Positions 1 through 13,593 of a stretch of DNA of 64,000 nucleotides are shown here, one piece after another; positions within the stretch are counted from its first letter, which is position 1, and the number at the start of each line of letters is the position of its first letter. The notes below the pieces were generated by a model. That model did no database searches, had not been told where the DNA came from, and saw nothing but the letters and a program-made list of their open reading frames with translations. The position numbers and the translations under genes are program-made. This DNA is from Xanthomonas sp. AM6. Its GTDB lineage: Bacteria > Pseudomonadota > Gammaproteobacteria > Xanthomonadales > Xanthomonadaceae. The stretch is taken from contig NZ_CP106869.1 in NCBI RefSeq assembly GCF_025665335.1, positions 3,436,501 through 3,500,500 of the forward strand. Direction: 5' to 3'.

Positions 1-653
1 AGGTCGCACTGCCTGGCCAGGTCGCGCACCGCGTCCTGGCGGTTCTGGGTGGCGTAGCAGATGTCGTCGTTCTTCGGCCCCTGCATCGCCGGGTAGCGCG
101 CGCGCAGCGCGTCGATGATGCCGCGGGTGTCGTCCACCGACAGCGTGGTCTGGGTGGTGTAGGCCAGGTTCTCCGGCTGCTGGATGTCCAGCGTGGCGAC
201 CTGCTCGATGTCCTCGACCAGGTAGATGCGCCCGACGCCGCGTTCGCGGTTCCATTGGCCCATCGTGCCCTCCACTTCCGGGTGGCCGGCATGGCCGATC
301 AGCACCACGTCGCGGCCGGCGCGGCAGTGCCGGGCCACTTCGAAATGGACCTTGGTGACCAGCGGGCAGGTCGCGTCGAACACCTTCAGCCCGCGCCGCT
401 CGGCCTCCTGGCGCACCGCCTGGGACACGCCGTGGGCGCTGAAGATGACGGTGTTGCCGTCGGGCACTTCGTCGAGCTCCTCGACGAAGATCGCGCCGCG
501 CTGCTTCAGGTCGTCGACCACGAAGCGGTTGTGCACCACCTCGTGGCGCACGTAGATCGGCGCGCCCAGGGTCTCGATGGCGCGCTTGACGATCTCGATC
601 GCGCGGTCGACACCGGCGCAGAAACCACGGGGATTGGCGAGCAGGACGTCCAT
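1..653 (-). CDS. ispH: 4-hydroxy-3-methylbut-2-enyl diphosphate reductase, 3' end outside window
   Basis: IspH (LytB) performs the last step of the MEP isoprenoid pathway in the cytoplasm, reducing HMBPP to IPP and DMAPP with a [4Fe-4S] cluster. The protein starts at the ATG at 651-653 with [18 protein letters not shown]; Cys12 is the first cluster ligand. A second Cys lies in DATCPLVTK and conserved His in HEVVHNR and [11 protein letters not shown]. About 217 residues are present of the roughly 315 usual for the family; the C-terminal part, with the third Cys, is beyond position 1. It is the last gene of a tightly packed minus-strand cluster, 7 nt after lspA, so probably co-transcribed with it. 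Identity is clear from the motifs. Confidence 0.96.
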   Translation of the reverse strand, partial: MDVLLANPRGFCAGVDRAIEIVKRAIETLGAPIYVRHEVVHNRFVVDDLKQRGAIFVEELDEVPDGNTVIFSAHGVSQAVRQEAERRGLKVFDATCPLVTKVHFEVARHCRAGRDVVLIGHAGHPEVEGTMGQWNRERGVGRIYLVEDIEQVATLDIQQPENLAYTTQTTLSVDDTRGIIDALRARYPAMQGPKNDDICYATQNRQDAVRDLARQCD

Positions 654-660
654 GCCCCGA

Positions 661-1164
661 TTATCCCGCTTTTCGCTTCGACTTGCCGTCGAACACGCCG
701 AACAGGGCGATGCCCACGGCGCCGGCGACGATCGCCGAGTCGGCGATGTTGAACGAGGGCCAGTAGTGGTCGCCCACGTACCACTGGATGAAATCGACCA
801 CGTGGCCGTGCATCAGCCGGTCGATCACGTTGCCGATCGCGCCGCCGATGACCAGGGCGTAAGGCATCGCGCTGCGCCAGTCGCCGCGCGGGGTGCGCGC
901 CAGCCACCAGGCCAGCAGGCCGCTGATGCCCACCGCCAGCGCGGTGAAGAACCACAGCTGCCAGCCGCCAGCCTGGCTCAGGAAGCTGAACGCAGCGCCG
1001 GTATTGTAGGTGCGGTACCAGTTCCAGAAGCCGGGGATCACCGGCACCGCGGTGAACTCGGGCAGGCTGGACAGCACCCAGGCCTTGCTCCACTGGTCCA
1101 GGCCGATCACCAGCGCGGACAGCAGCAGCCAGATCAGGGCGGAGGGGTTGGGTCGTACGGTCAT
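661..1164 (-). CDS. lspA: lipoprotein signal peptidase (signal peptidase II)
   Basis: LspA is the inner-membrane aspartyl protease that removes signal peptides from diacylglyceryl-modified prolipoproteins. The 167-residue product has the usual length and four membrane segments (about residues 10-28, 68-86, 97-113 and 135-155). The two catalytic Asp motifs are visible: GNVIDRL near residue 115 and NIADSAI near residue 142. The ATG start at 1164 is the natural N terminus. The gene lies between ileS, 95 nt upstream, and ispH, 7 nt downstream, the conserved ileS-lspA-ispH order. Several genes in this window (for example those at 27496 and 43497) encode plausible substrates. Confidence 0.97.
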   Translation of the reverse strand: MTVRPNPSALIWLLLSALVIGLDQWSKAWVLSSLPEFTAVPVIPGFWNWYRTYNTGAAFSFLSQAGGWQLWFFTALAVGISGLLAWWLARTPRGDWRSAMPYALVIGGAIGNVIDRLMHGHVVDFIQWYVGDHYWPSFNIADSAIVAGAVGIALFGVFDGKSKRKAG

Positions 1165-1259
1165 GCGCGAGGTCCGCCTTGGGCGAAGGATCAGGTGGAG
1201 GGACGGCTAGGTGCGACGCGGCAACGGCACGGGACGCGCCGCCGCCGCGCCAGGGCGGA

Positions 1260-4091
1260 TCAGAACCAGCGGCGCTCCTCGCCCGGCCCGGCGATGTTGC
1301 TGACGCAGCGGCCGCACAGTTCCGGATGCGCCGGGTCCACGCCGACGTCGGCGCGGTGGTGCCAGCAGCGCACGCACTTCTGCTTGGAAGTGGCCTGGGC
1401 GCTGACGAAGATCTCGTCGGTGCTGGCCTCGCGCACCACCACGTCGCCGCTGATGAACAGGAAGCGCAGTTCCTCCTGCAGCGGCTGCAGCTTGGCTGCC
1501 GTGGCCGCGTCGGCGGCGACGGTGATCTCCGCCTCCAGCGCCGCGCCGATCACGCCGTTGCCGCGCATCGGCTCCAGCACCTTGGACACCTGCTCGCGCA
1601 GCGCCAGCAGCTGCTCGAAGTCGGCCGCGCTCAGCGCCGCGTCTTCCGGCAGCGGCGCCAGGCCTTCGTACCAGGTGGCGAACAGCACGTTGCCGACGTG
1701 CGCGCCGGGCAGGTAGCCCCACAGTTCGTCGGCAGTGAAGCTCAGGATCGGCGCGATCCAGCGCACGAACGCCTCGGCGACATGGAACATCGCGCTCTGC
1801 GCCGAACGCCGGCCGCGCGAGTCCTCGGCCATCGTGTACAGCCGGTCCTTGGTCACGTCCAGGTACAGCGAGCCCAGGTCCACGCTGCAGAAGTTCAGCA
1901 GCGCCTGCACGATCGCGGCGAAGTCGTAGCGCTCGTAGGCGGCCTTGATCTGCTCCTGCAGCTCGTAGGCGCGATGCACGATCCAGCGGTCCAGCGCCAC
2001 CATCTCCGCCAACGGCAGCAGGTGCGTGGCCGGCGCGAAGCCGTGCAGGTTGCCGAGCAGGAAGCGCGCGGTGTTGCGCAGGCGCCGGTAGGCGTCGGCG
2101 TTGCGCTTGAGGATCTCCTGCGACAGCGACATCTCGTTGCTGTAGTCGGCCGAGGCGATCCACAGGCGCAGGATGTCCGCGCCCAGCGTCTTCATGATGT
2201 CCTGCGGCTCGATGCCGTTGCCCAGCGACTTGGACATCTTGCGGCCGTGCTCGTCCACGGTGAAGCCGTGGGTCAGGCACTGCCGGTACGGCGCCGCGTG
2301 GTCCAGCGCCACGCCGGTCAGCAGCGAGGACTGGAACCAGCCGCGGTGCTGGTCCGAGCCTTCCAGGTACAGGTCGGCCGGCTTGGGGATGCCGCGCTCG
2401 GCCAGCACCGCCTCGTGGGTGACGCCCGAGTCGAACCACACGTCGAGGATGTCGGTGATCTTGTCGTAGTCGGCGGCCTCCTCGCCCAGCAGTTCGGCGG
2501 CGTCGAGCGTGTACCACACGTCCACCCCGCTCTCCTCGACGCGGTCGGCGACCTGGCGCATCAGCTCGGTGCTGCGCGGATGCGGCTCGCCGGTCTCGCG
2601 ATGCACGAACAGCGCGATCGGCACGCCCCAGGTGCGCTGCCGGGAGATGGTCCAGTCCGGGCGCCCGGCGACCATGCCGGCGATGCGCGCCTGGCCCCAG
2701 GACGGATACCAGTGCACGCCCTCGATCGCCTTCAGCGCGTCGGCGCGCAGGTTGGCCTGCTCCATCGAGATGAACCACTGCGGGGTGGCGCGGAACGCGA
2801 TCGGGGTCTTGTGCCGCCAGCAGTGCGGGTAGCTGTGGGTCATCGTCGCGTGCGCCAGCAGCGCGCCGCGCGCGGCCAGCACCTCGGCGATGACGTCGTT
2901 GGCCTTCCAGATGTGCAGCCCGGCCAGCGCCACGCCATCGGCCGGCGGGGTCGACGGCAGGTACACGCCGCGGCCGTCAATCGGGTTGATCTGCGCGGCG
3001 GTGTAGCGCTCGATCAGGCCGTACTGCCTGGCCGCCACGTAGTCTTCCTGGCCGTGCCCGGGCGCGGTGTGCACCGCGCCGGTGCCGTCCTCGTCGGAGA
3101 CGTGGCTGCCCAGGATCAGCGGGATGTCGCGCTCGTCGTAGAACGGATGCGCGAGCACTTGATTTTCCAGCGCCGCGCCGGCGACGCGGCCGTGCACCAC
3201 CACCTCGGCCACGCCATAGCGCTGCAGCGCGCGCTCGGCCAGCGCATCGGCCAGCACCAGCCAGCGGCGGCGGCCGGCATGCGCCGGGCCTTCGACCAGC
3301 GCGTAGACCAGGTCCGGCCCCAGCGACACCGCCAGCGAGGCCGGCAGCGTCCAGGGCGTGGTGGTCCAGATCGGCACCGCGACCTCCACACCGTCCGGCA
3401 GCGCGGCGCCGAACGCGGCGGCCAGCGCCGCGCCGTCGCGCGCGGTGTAGGCCACGTCCACGGTCGGCGACTGCTTGTCGGCGTACTCGATCTCCGCCTC
3501 GGCCAGCGCCGAGCCGCAGTCGAAGCACCAGTGCACCGGCTTCACCCCGCGGGTCAGGTGGCCGTTGTCGACGATGCGCGCCAGCGCGCGGATCTCGTTG
3601 GCCTCGAAATGGAAGTCCAGCGTGCGGTACGGGTTGTCCCAGTCGCCGATCACGCCCAGGCGCTTGAAGTCGCGGCGCTGGATGTCGATCTGCTCGTTGG
3701 CGTATTCGCGGCACTTCTGCCGGAACTGCGCCGCGTCCAGCTTGACCCCGACCTTGCCGAACTTCTTCTCGATCGCGATCTCGATCGGCAGGCCATGGCA
3801 GTCCCAGCCCGGGATGTACGGCGCATCGAAGCCGGCCAGGTACTTGGACTTGACGATGATGTCCTTGAGGATCTTGTTGACCGCGTGGCCGAGGTGGATC
3901 GCGCCGTTGGCGTACGGCGGGCCGTCGTGCAGCACGAACAGCGGCCGGCCCTGGGCGTTGTCGCGCAGCTGCGCGTACAGGCCCTCGCTCTCCCAGCGCG
4001 CCAGCGTGTCCGGCTCGCGCTTGGGCAGGTCGCCGCGCATCGGGAAGTCCGTCGCCGGCAGGTGGAGGGTGGCTTTGTAGTCCTGGGTCAC
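1260..4091 (-). CDS. ileS: isoleucyl-tRNA synthetase
   Basis: Class I aminoacyl-tRNA synthetase that charges tRNA-Ile and edits misactivated valine. The 943-residue protein has the full family length. The HIGH-type motif appears as AIHLGHA near residue 65 and the KMSKS loop as [11 protein letters not shown] near residue 610; the connective-peptide editing domain lies between. The C terminus keeps the zinc-finger pairs CVRCWHH and [11 protein letters not shown]. The start [20 protein letters not shown] is the expected N terminus. It begins 6 nt after the ribF stop codon, so ribF and ileS are almost certainly one transcript. Nothing unusual is seen in the coding sequence. Confidence 0.98.
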   Translation of the reverse strand: MTQDYKATLHLPATDFPMRGDLPKREPDTLARWESEGLYAQLRDNAQGRPLFVLHDGPPYANGAIHLGHAVNKILKDIIVKSKYLAGFDAPYIPGWDCHGLPIEIAIEKKFGKVGVKLDAAQFRQKCREYANEQIDIQRRDFKRLGVIGDWDNPYRTLDFHFEANEIRALARIVDNGHLTRGVKPVHWCFDCGSALAEAEIEYADKQSPTVDVAYTARDGAALAAAFGAALPDGVEVAVPIWTTTPWTLPASLAVSLGPDLVYALVEGPAHAGRRRWLVLADALAERALQRYGVAEVVVHGRVAGAALENQVLAHPFYDERDIPLILGSHVSDEDGTGAVHTAPGHGQEDYVAARQYGLIERYTAAQINPIDGRGVYLPSTPPADGVALAGLHIWKANDVIAEVLAARGALLAHATMTHSYPHCWRHKTPIAFRATPQWFISMEQANLRADALKAIEGVHWYPSWGQARIAGMVAGRPDWTISRQRTWGVPIALFVHRETGEPHPRSTELMRQVADRVEESGVDVWYTLDAAELLGEEAADYDKITDILDVWFDSGVTHEAVLAERGIPKPADLYLEGSDQHRGWFQSSLLTGVALDHAAPYRQCLTHGFTVDEHGRKMSKSLGNGIEPQDIMKTLGADILRLWIASADYSNEMSLSQEILKRNADAYRRLRNTARFLLGNLHGFAPATHLLPLAEMVALDRWIVHRAYELQEQIKAAYERYDFAAIVQALLNFCSVDLGSLYLDVTKDRLYTMAEDSRGRRSAQSAMFHVAEAFVRWIAPILSFTADELWGYLPGAHVGNVLFATWYEGLAPLPEDAALSAADFEQLLALREQVSKVLEPMRGNGVIGAALEAEITVAADAATAAKLQPLQEELRFLFISGDVVVREASTDEIFVSAQATSKQKCVRCWHHRADVGVDPAHPELCGRCVSNIAGPGEERRWF

Positions 4092-4097
4092 GGGGAT

Positions 4098-5120
4098 TTA
4101 CCGGTTGTCTTCAGTGGAGAGTCCGCGCGGGCGCGCGGGCTGGTGCGTGCGGCTGGCGCCATCGGCGTTCGCGCGCGGCGGCGCGGCTTCCGGCGCGGCC
4201 GCGAGCAGGCGCCGGGCCAGCGCGGCGTCGCGATGCATCTGTTCGGTCAGCGCCGCCAGGTCGGAGAATTTCTCTTCGTCGCGCAGCTTGGCGACGAATT
4301 CCACGTCGATGTGGCGCCCGTACAGGTCGCCCTGGAAATCGAACAGATGCGCTTCCAGCAACGGCTCGACGCCCTGCACGGTCGGCCGCGTGCCGAAGCT
4401 GGACACCGACGGCCACGGCCGCTCACCCACCCCGTGCACCCAGGTCGCGTAGATGCCCGACAGCGCCGGGGTGCGGTTGAAGCGCAGGTTCGCGGTGGGA
4501 TAGCCGAGCGTGCGCCCGAGCTGCTTGCCGCGCACCACGCGGCCGTCGATCGCGTACGGGCGGCCGAGCAGTTCGGCGGCATGCGCGAACTCGCCGGCCA
4601 CCAGCAGCTCGCGGATGCGGGTGCTGGAGATGCGTTCCTCGCGCAGGTGCACCGGCTCGATCTCGCCGGCGGAAAAGCCCAGCTGCGCGCCCATCTCGCG
4701 CAGCAGCGCGATGTCGCCGCCGCGCTTGTGGCCGAAGCGGAACGCCGGGCCGATCCACACCTCGCGCGCCTGCAGCCGCTCGACCAAGGTGCGCCGCACG
4801 AAGTCCTGCGCGCTCATCGACGACAGGCGCAGGTCGAAGCGCAGCAGGCCGACGCTGTCCACGCCGAGCGCATGCAGGCCTTCGACCTTGGCCCGCGCCA
4901 GGGTCAGCCGCGGCGGCGGCGCGGACGGGGCGAAGAACTCGCGCGGCAGCGGCTCGAAGCTCAACGCCACCGCCGGCACGCCCAACGCGCGGGCACGCGC
5001 CAGCGCATGGCGCACCAGCGCACGGTGGCCCAGATGCAGGCCATCGAAGGCGCCGATGCAGACCACGCTTCCCTGCGGGAACAAAGTCCCGCCCTCGACG
5101 TCTCTAAACAGCCTGCTCAT
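4098..5120 (-). CDS. ribF: bifunctional riboflavin kinase / FMN adenylyltransferase
   Basis: RibF makes FMN from riboflavin and then FAD from FMN. The N-terminal nucleotidyltransferase domain shows GAFDGLHLGHRALV, with its HxGH-type motif, near residue 20. The C-terminal riboflavin kinase domain shows LGRTLGYPTANLRF, with the PTAN motif, near residue 200. The frame stays open to 5264, but the added stretch is a low-complexity Pro-Val translation of an intergenic 9-bp repeat, so the ATG at 5120 (MSRLFRDVEGG) was chosen, giving 340 residues. The gene is 6 nt upstream of ileS. It is separated from murJ by about 400 bp that carry two repeat elements. Confidence 0.95.
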   Translation of the reverse strand: MSRLFRDVEGGTLFPQGSVVCIGAFDGLHLGHRALVRHALARARALGVPAVALSFEPLPREFFAPSAPPPRLTLARAKVEGLHALGVDSVGLLRFDLRLSSMSAQDFVRRTLVERLQAREVWIGPAFRFGHKRGGDIALLREMGAQLGFSAGEIEPVHLREERISSTRIRELLVAGEFAHAAELLGRPYAIDGRVVRGKQLGRTLGYPTANLRFNRTPALSGIYATWVHGVGERPWPSVSSFGTRPTVQGVEPLLEAHLFDFQGDLYGRHIDVEFVAKLRDEEKFSDLAALTEQMHRDAALARRLLAAAPEAAPPRANADGASRTHQPARPRGLSTEDNR

Positions 5121-5220
5121 TCCTCGGTCCGAAGCGCCGGCGCGCGTGCGCCGGCCGATGATGCGTAACCGTCGAGTATAGCGGGGTGGCGTGGGGGCCG
5201 GGATTCGGGATTCGGGGACT

Positions 5221-5265
5221 GGCGGGACTGGCGGGACTGGCGGGACTGGCGGGACTGGCGGCACG
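5221..5265. repeat. 9-bp tandem repeat, five perfect units
   Basis: The unit GGCGGGACT is repeated five times without error and is flanked by partial units (GGGGACT before, GGCGGCACG after). It lies 100 bp upstream of the ribF start codon. Read on the minus strand it would encode Pro-Pro-Val repeats, which explains the false upstream extension of the ribF frame. Copy number at such a locus is likely to vary between strains. Confidence 0.9.
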
Positions 5266-5354
5266 CTGCCTGGGTGGAACCTGTCGTCAAGCGATTTGAC
5301 AAGAAAGCGCCATACCTGCCTGAACGAGGCGGCAGCCCGGTTACCCAGCCGCCG

Positions 5355-5429
5355 CTTTTCTGTAGGGGGGCTTCAGCCCCGACGCCTTACCGGCAAAGCG
5401 TCGGGGCTGAAGCCCCTCCTACAGAAAAG
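5355..5429. repeat. REP-like long inverted repeat
   Basis: Two arms of 31 and 32 nt (5355-5385 and 5398-5429) are reverse complements except for one extra base, around a 12-nt loop. Each arm contains the dispersed core CTGTAGG..GGCTTCAGCC..GACGC seen in other intergenic regions of this window. The transcript would form a very stable hairpin between murJ and ribF. Confidence 0.88.
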
Positions 5430-5520
5430 CCCAGCTGCGCCAGCGCCGCGGATCCCGAATCCCGGCCCTCCGCAACCAAACGGCGGACCATCCCCAATCC
5501 CCAATCCCCAATCCCAGCCC

Positions 5521-7128
5521 TCAGTGTTCCCTCAAATCCCGCGGCCGGAACCCCAGCGCCAGCAGCGCCAGCAGGTACACCGCCCCGCCGCCGCCGACCA
5601 GCGCCAGCAGGCTGCCGATGCGGTGCCACTTGTCCATCGTGCTGAAGTCCGGCAGCCAGTGCAGGCCCAGCCCCAGCACCGCGGCCATCGCCGCGCAGGC
5701 CAGGCCCAGCCGCAGCAGGTAGCCGGCCCAGCCCGGCCGCGGCCGGTACACCTCGGCGCGGCGCAGCCAGCGCCACAACAGCGACAGGTTGATGTAGCTG
5801 GCCACCGCGCTGGCCAGACCCAGCGCCAGGTGCAGGCCCGGCACCGCCGCCAGCGCCGCACGCACGCCCTGCGCACGCAGTTCGGCCGGCACCCACAGCT
5901 GGTACAGGATCGCCAGGAACAGCAGGTTCAGCACCATGTTGGCGACCAGCGCGACCACGCCGGCGCGCACCGGCGTGCGCGTGTCCTGGCGCGAGTAGAA
6001 CGCCGGCAGCAGCACCTTCAGCAGCGCGAACGCGGGCAGGCCGAAGCTCAGCCCGAACACCGACATCGCCGCCATGCGCGTGTCGAACGCGGTGAACTTG
6101 CCGTACTGGAACAGCGTGGCCACCAGCGGCTGGCTCAGCAGCATCAGCCCCAGCATCGCCGGCACCGCGATCAGCAGCGTGGTGCGCAGGCCCCAGTCCA
6201 GCGCGTTGGAGAACCCGGCGTGGTCGGTCTTGACGTGGTGGCGCGACAGCGCCGGCAGGATCACCGTGCCCAGCGCCACGCCGAACACGCCCAGCGGCAG
6301 CTCCAGGAAACGGTCGGCCTGCGACAGCCAACTCTGCGAGCCGGCGAACAGGAACGAGGCGATCACCGTGTCCAGCAGCAGGTTGATCTGCGCGATCGAG
6401 GAGCCGAACAGGGTCGGCACCATCAGCGTCAGCACCCGGCGCACGTCCGGGTGGCGCCAGCCCCAGCGCGGCAGGGTCAGCAGGTCGATGCCGCGCAGCG
6501 CCGGCAGCTGGAACAGCAGCTGCAACGCGCCGGCCACCAGCACCGCCCAGCCCATCGCCAGGATCGGTACCTCCAGCTTCGGCGCCAGCCACAGCGCGCC
6601 GGCGATCATGCACAGGTTGAGGATCACCGGGGTCAGCGCCGGCAGGCCGAAGCGGTGGAAGCTGTTCAGGGCGCCGCCGGCCAGCGCCGTGAGCGACACG
6701 AACAGCAGGAACGGGAAGGTCAGCCGCAGCAGGTCCACGATCAGGCCGAACTTGGCCGGATCGTCGCTGGAGCCCGGATTGAACAGCAGCGCCACCTGCG
6801 GGGTGAAGATCAGCCCCAGCGCGGTGACCAGCAGCAGGATCCCGCCCAGCGTGCCGGACACCCGCGACATCAGCGCGCGCAGGTCGGCGTGCGGCCGGGT
6901 TTCCTTCACCTCGGTGAACACCGGCACGAAGGCGGTGGCGAACGACCCTTCGGCGAACAGCCGGCGCAGGAAATTGGGAATGCGGAACGCGACCCAGAAT
7001 GCGTCGGTGGTGGCGTTGGCGCCGAACGAAATGGTGATAGCCTGATCGCGTACCAGCCCCAGCACGCGCGAGACCATGGTCATGCTGCTGAACGAGAGCA
7101 GCCCGCGGAGCATGCGCGGCGCGCTCAT
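5521..7128 (-). CDS. murJ: lipid II flippase MurJ (MviN)
   Basis: MurJ is the inner-membrane MOP-superfamily flippase that moves lipid II to the periplasmic face for peptidoglycan synthesis. The 535-residue product has the expected size and about 14 hydrophobic segments. The N terminus [20 protein letters not shown] and the following [10 protein letters not shown] and [16 protein letters not shown] stretches are typical of the family, including conserved Arg residues of the central cavity. It is transcribed divergently from rpsT across a 101-bp gap, the usual arrangement in this group. Downstream are ribF, ileS, lspA and ispH on the same strand, but the 400-bp gap with a hairpin suggests at least partial transcriptional separation. 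Confidence 0.96.
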   Translation of the reverse strand: MSAPRMLRGLLSFSSMTMVSRVLGLVRDQAITISFGANATTDAFWVAFRIPNFLRRLFAEGSFATAFVPVFTEVKETRPHADLRALMSRVSGTLGGILLLVTALGLIFTPQVALLFNPGSSDDPAKFGLIVDLLRLTFPFLLFVSLTALAGGALNSFHRFGLPALTPVILNLCMIAGALWLAPKLEVPILAMGWAVLVAGALQLLFQLPALRGIDLLTLPRWGWRHPDVRRVLTLMVPTLFGSSIAQINLLLDTVIASFLFAGSQSWLSQADRFLELPLGVFGVALGTVILPALSRHHVKTDHAGFSNALDWGLRTTLLIAVPAMLGLMLLSQPLVATLFQYGKFTAFDTRMAAMSVFGLSFGLPAFALLKVLLPAFYSRQDTRTPVRAGVVALVANMVLNLLFLAILYQLWVPAELRAQGVRAALAAVPGLHLALGLASAVASYINLSLLWRWLRRAEVYRPRPGWAGYLLRLGLACAAMAAVLGLGLHWLPDFSTMDKWHRIGSLLALVGGGGAVYLLALLALGFRPRDLREH

Positions 7129-7152
7129 GCAGCGACCCTCTTGACAATTGGC

Positions 7153-7181
7153 TTGACGCAGTTGTTTGGACGCTTCATACT
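7153..7181 (+). promoter_or_regulatory. predicted sigma-70 promoter of rpsT
   Basis: A -35 TTGACG (7153-7158) and -10 CATACT (7176-7181) are separated by 17 bp. Initiation near 7188 would give a leader of about 42 nt before the GTG of rpsT. A second TTGACA at 7141-7146 has no good -10 at the right distance. Confidence 0.6.
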
Positions 7182-7229
7182 CTCCCGCTTGTTTTTATCC
7201 ACCACACAGCTTTCCAGGAAACCACCACC

Positions 7230-7502
7230 GTGGCCAATATCAAGTCCGCCAAGAAGCGCGCCAAGCAGACCGTCGTGCGCAACGCGCGCAACACGGCTCA
7301 GCGTTCGATGCTGCGCACCGCCGTCAAGAAGGTCATCAAGGCCCTGGACGCCAACGACGCCGCCGGCGCCGAAGCCGCTTTCGCCGTCGCCCAGCCGATC
7401 CTCGACCGTTTCAGCTCGCGCGGCCTGATCCACAAGAACAAGGCTGCCCGTCACAAGAGCCGCCTGACCGCCCGCATCAAGGCGATCAAGACCGCCGCCT
7501 GA
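7230..7502 (+). CDS. rpsT: 30S ribosomal protein S20
   Basis: S20 is a small, very basic protein that binds 16S rRNA early in small-subunit assembly. The 90-residue sequence begins (GTG-initiated) [20 protein letters not shown] and ends [11 protein letters not shown], matching the family over its full length. GTG is the only sensible start. The gene is monocistronic, with its own promoter and a strong terminator 44 nt after the stop. It is divergent from murJ and convergent with obgE. Confidence 0.98.
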   Translation: MANIKSAKKRAKQTVVRNARNTAQRSMLRTAVKKVIKALDANDAAGAEAAFAVAQPILDRFSSRGLIHKNKAARHKSRLTARIKAIKTAA

Positions 7503-7545
7503 TCGGCTGCGGTTGTTGCCGGGGGCGCCAGCGCTTCCGGCACTA

Positions 7546-7576
7546 CGAAAAAGCCCGGCCTTGGCCGGGTTTTTCG
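7546..7576. terminator. bidirectional terminator between rpsT and obgE
   Basis: CCCGGCC pairs with GGCCGGG across a short loop, extended by A5/T5 tracts on either side, so the same hairpin has a U-tract in both directions. It can end rpsT (plus) and obgE (minus), which converge here. Confidence 0.92.
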
Positions 7577-7626
7577 TGTGCGCGTGATCCGCTCCGGGCA
7601 GTGCCGCGGCGGACCGGCCGCCGCGC

Positions 7627-8685
<1,059 letters not shown>

Positions 8686-8749
8686 TTAACAACCGGGAAT
8701 GGGGAATGGTGAATCGAGAATCGGAAAAGCGAACCGGGCCGTGGCGTCG

Positions 8750-8777
8750 ATTCTAAGTGGCAGCACCCGATCGGCAA
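8750..8777 (-). promoter_or_regulatory. predicted promoter of obgE
   Basis: On the minus strand, -35 TTGCCG (8772-8777) and -10 TAGAAT (8750-8755) are 16 bp apart. Initiation near 8743 gives a leader of about 60 nt. Confidence 0.5.
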
Positions 8778-8873
8778 AATCCGATCAGCTGCATGACCAG
8801 GCAAGGGAGCGAGCCGACGGGAGGCGCTTTTGCCATTCCCGATTCCCCATTCCCGGTTCCCGGCCGCCAAAAC

Positions 8874-8895
8874 AAAAACCCCGCCGAAGCGGGGC
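8874..8895 (-). terminator. rpmA terminator
   Basis: CCCCGC (8879-8884) pairs with GCGGGG (8889-8894) around CGAA; the adjacent A5 (8874-8878) is a U-tract on the minus strand. It lies 46 nt after the rpmA stop codon. Confidence 0.85.
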
Positions 8896-8941
8896 TTTCG
8901 TCAGCAAGCCTGCGCGGGCGCAGGCCCTGGAGGCGAAACGC

Positions 8942-9214
8942 TTACGCCTCGGCGGTCGCTTCGGCCACCACGCTCACGGTGCGACGCTTCTTGGCGCCCT
9001 TCACCGAGAACTCGACCTTGCCGTCGACCAGCGCGAACAGGGTGTGGTCGCGGCCCAGGCCGACGCCGGTACCCGGGTGGAACTGGGTGCCGCGCTGACG
9101 CACGATGATGTTGCCGGCCTCGATCGCCTGGCCGCCGAACATCTTCACGCCCAGGTATTTCGGGTTGGAGTCGCGGCCGTTGCGCGAGGAACCTACGCCT
9201 TTTTTGTGTGCCAT
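8942..9214 (-). CDS. rpmA: 50S ribosomal protein L27
   Basis: L27 reaches into the peptidyl transferase centre with its N terminus. The 90-residue product starts [20 protein letters not shown] and contains [17 protein letters not shown] and [12 protein letters not shown], as in the whole family. The N terminus begins directly with the functional tail, so there is no cleaved leader of the Firmicutes kind. It lies 12 nt after rplU, in the same transcript, and is followed by a strong terminator. Confidence 0.98.
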   Translation of the reverse strand: MAHKKGVGSSRNGRDSNPKYLGVKMFGGQAIEAGNIIVRQRGTQFHPGTGVGLGRDHTLFALVDGKVEFSVKGAKKRRTVSVVAEATAEA

Positions 9215-9226
9215 GACTGCTGCTCC

Positions 9227-9547
9227 TTACTTCTTGTCGCCACCGGCAATGCCGGTGATCTCGATTTCGGTGTAGTGCTGACGGTGTCCCTGACGCTTCA
9301 TGTGGTGCTTGCGGCGGCGGAACTTGATGATGCGCACCTTGTCGGCGCGGCCATGGGCCACGACCTTCGCGGTGACGGTGGCGCCCTTCAGCGCGTCACC
9401 GAACTTGATGCCGTCGCTGTCGCCCAGCATCAGGATGTTGTCGAACTTGATCTCGTTGCCGGCTTCGACTTCGAGCTTTTCCACGCGGAGCGTTTCGCCC
9501 TGCGCGACGCGGTATTGCTTACCGCCGGTTACCAGTACTGCGTACAT
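9227..9547 (-). CDS. rplU: 50S ribosomal protein L21
   Basis: L21 is a primary 23S rRNA-binding protein. The 106-residue sequence starts [20 protein letters not shown] and carries the basic [16 protein letters not shown] segment near residue 75. It is the first gene of the rplU-rpmA operon and has a good sigma-70 promoter about 70 nt upstream. Length and motifs match the family; nothing is unusual. Confidence 0.98.
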   Translation of the reverse strand: MYAVLVTGGKQYRVAQGETLRVEKLEVEAGNEIKFDNILMLGDSDGIKFGDALKGATVTAKVVAHGRADKVRIIKFRRRKHHMKRQGHRQHYTEIEITGIAGGDKK

Positions 9548-9613
9548 GACCAGACTTCCTCTGTAGTTATTGTGGTCGCCCCTGCCGTGCCTCTTCGGGC
9601 AGACAGGAGCGGA

Positions 9614-9643
9614 ATTGTAATGGCTTCAGCGGGTTAGGGTCAA
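9614..9643 (-). promoter_or_regulatory. predicted promoter of rplU-rpmA
   Basis: Minus strand: -35 TTGACC (9638-9643), 18-bp spacer, -10 TACAAT (9614-9619). The leader of about 60 nt contains a short CTGCC/GGCAG stem that might serve in regulation; this part is speculative. Confidence 0.65.
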
Positions 9644-9738
9644 GCCCCCGCCCCGCCGCCGATCCGGCCCCGGCATCGCGCCGCGATTGGCTGAACCGGC
9701 CAGCCGCGCGCCCGCCCGGCGCCTGGCAAATCCGGCAA

Positions 9739-9767
9739 TTGCCCCCACCTGACAAGCTGGGTACGCT
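9739..9767 (+). promoter_or_regulatory. predicted promoter of uvrA
   Basis: -35 TTGCCC (9739-9744), 17-bp spacer, -10 TACGCT (9762-9767). The transcript would start about 65 nt before the uvrA ATG. No LexA-type palindrome was recognised here. Confidence 0.4.
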
Positions 9768-9839
9768 GATCGATTGCCGTCCCCTCTCCGCCCCCACGCT
9801 GGCCCGGGCCGACGCCCGCCGGCACAACACGGATTCCTC

Positions 9840-12802
<2,963 letters not shown>

Positions 12803-12806
<4 letters not shown>

Positions 12807-13234
12807 GCGCATCCCCCGCCGATTCCTCCTCCACGTCGCACAAGCCGCTGGCGCGCGTGCCGATCAGCGTGCGCTGGCGCGACATGGACAGCATGGGCCA
12901 CGTCAACAACGCCAAGTACATTTCCTACCTGGAGGAAGCGCGCGTGCGCTGGCTGCTGCACGTGGAGGGCTTCTCGATGCGCAACCGCATCGCCCCGGTG
13001 GTGGCGGCGACCAACGTCAACTACCGGCGCCCGATCGTGTGGCCGAACGACATCGTGGTGGAACTGTTCGTCGAGCGCATGGGCAGCAGCAGCATCACCG
13101 TCGGCCACCGCATCGTCGACCAGAACGACGACAGCGTGCTGCACTCGGACGGCAACGTGGTGGTGGTGTGGATCGACACCCAGACCGGCAAGAGCGCGCC
13201 GCTGCCGGAGGAGATCCGCGCGGCCTGCGGGTGA
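12803..13234 (+). CDS. 4HBT-family acyl-CoA thioesterase
   Basis: Small hot-dog-fold protein (143 residues) of the 4-hydroxybenzoyl-CoA thioesterase / YbgC type, expected to hydrolyse acyl-CoA thioesters in the cytoplasm. The sequence [20 protein letters not shown] (residues 27-46) carries the conserved Asp and the HVNN motif of the active site, and SYLEEAR continues the central helix. The physiological substrate cannot be read from the sequence. Its ATG overlaps the uvrA stop codon, so translation is probably coupled, although no functional link to DNA repair is apparent. The first 18 residues are Ser/Pro/Thr-rich and look like a flexible leader. Confidence 0.85.
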
Positions 13235-13593
13235 GGCCGGGGTTCGGGATTGGGGGATTGGGGATTCGTAAAAGCGGCGAGTCCCGCATGCCGCAGGAGC
13301 GCTGCATCCGCGACATGGGCAACGCGAAGTAAACGGGCGCCGACGGCTGTCGGGGCTGAAGCCCTCCCACAGTGCGCCCAGCGGGCTGGCCGCACCCCCC
13401 TGTAGGAGCGGCTTCAGCCGCGACGAACGGCGCCTTGAACGCAACGGGCTTCGGGATCGGCCGGACTAAAGCTCCCTACGGTGCGCCGGGTTGCCGGCCG
13501 CAAGCTCTTGTGGGAGCGACTTCAGTCGCGACGCGCCGAACCCAACGGCTGCCGCGGCATCGGCAATCACACCGACACGCCGCAGCCAAGGCG
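13235..13593. other. intergenic region with dispersed repeats, no gene
   Basis: Contains GGGATTGGGGATTC-type heptamers (13240-13270) followed by three REP-like copies. No promoter, RNA or coding signal stands out. Genes on both sides point into it, so it lies between two 3' ends. Confidence 0.6.
13347..13533. repeat. cluster of three REP-like elements
   Basis: Three copies of the dispersed core: a minus-oriented one at 13347-13373 (GTCGGGGCTGAAGCCCTCCC), a plus-oriented one at 13401-13425 (TGTAGGAGCGGCTTCAGCCG) and another at 13508-13533 (TGTGGGAGCGACTTCAGTCG). Each contains its own short palindrome (GGCTTCAGCC or similar), and opposite-facing copies can pair with each other. Confidence 0.8.

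Larger units (their letters stand above)
5121..5520. other. murJ-ribF intergenic region without a gene
   Basis: About 400 bp with no credible gene. It holds a 9-bp tandem repeat (5221-5265), a long inverted repeat (5355-5429) and copies of the GGGGATT-type heptamer on either side (5200-5217 and 5490-5518). No clear promoter for ribF was found, so it is unclear whether ribF is read from murJ or has its own start. Confidence 0.6.

Noticed and set aside
1179..5168. 1329-codon open frame on the plus strand
   Set aside because: Antisense to ileS and ribF; the His/Arg/Gln/Val/Ala-rich composition is that of a GC-rich shadow frame and both real genes are unmistakable.
5121..5264. Upstream extension of ribF encoding Pro-Pro-Val repeats
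   Set aside because: It is the translation of a 9-bp intergenic repeat and is not part of the RibF family.
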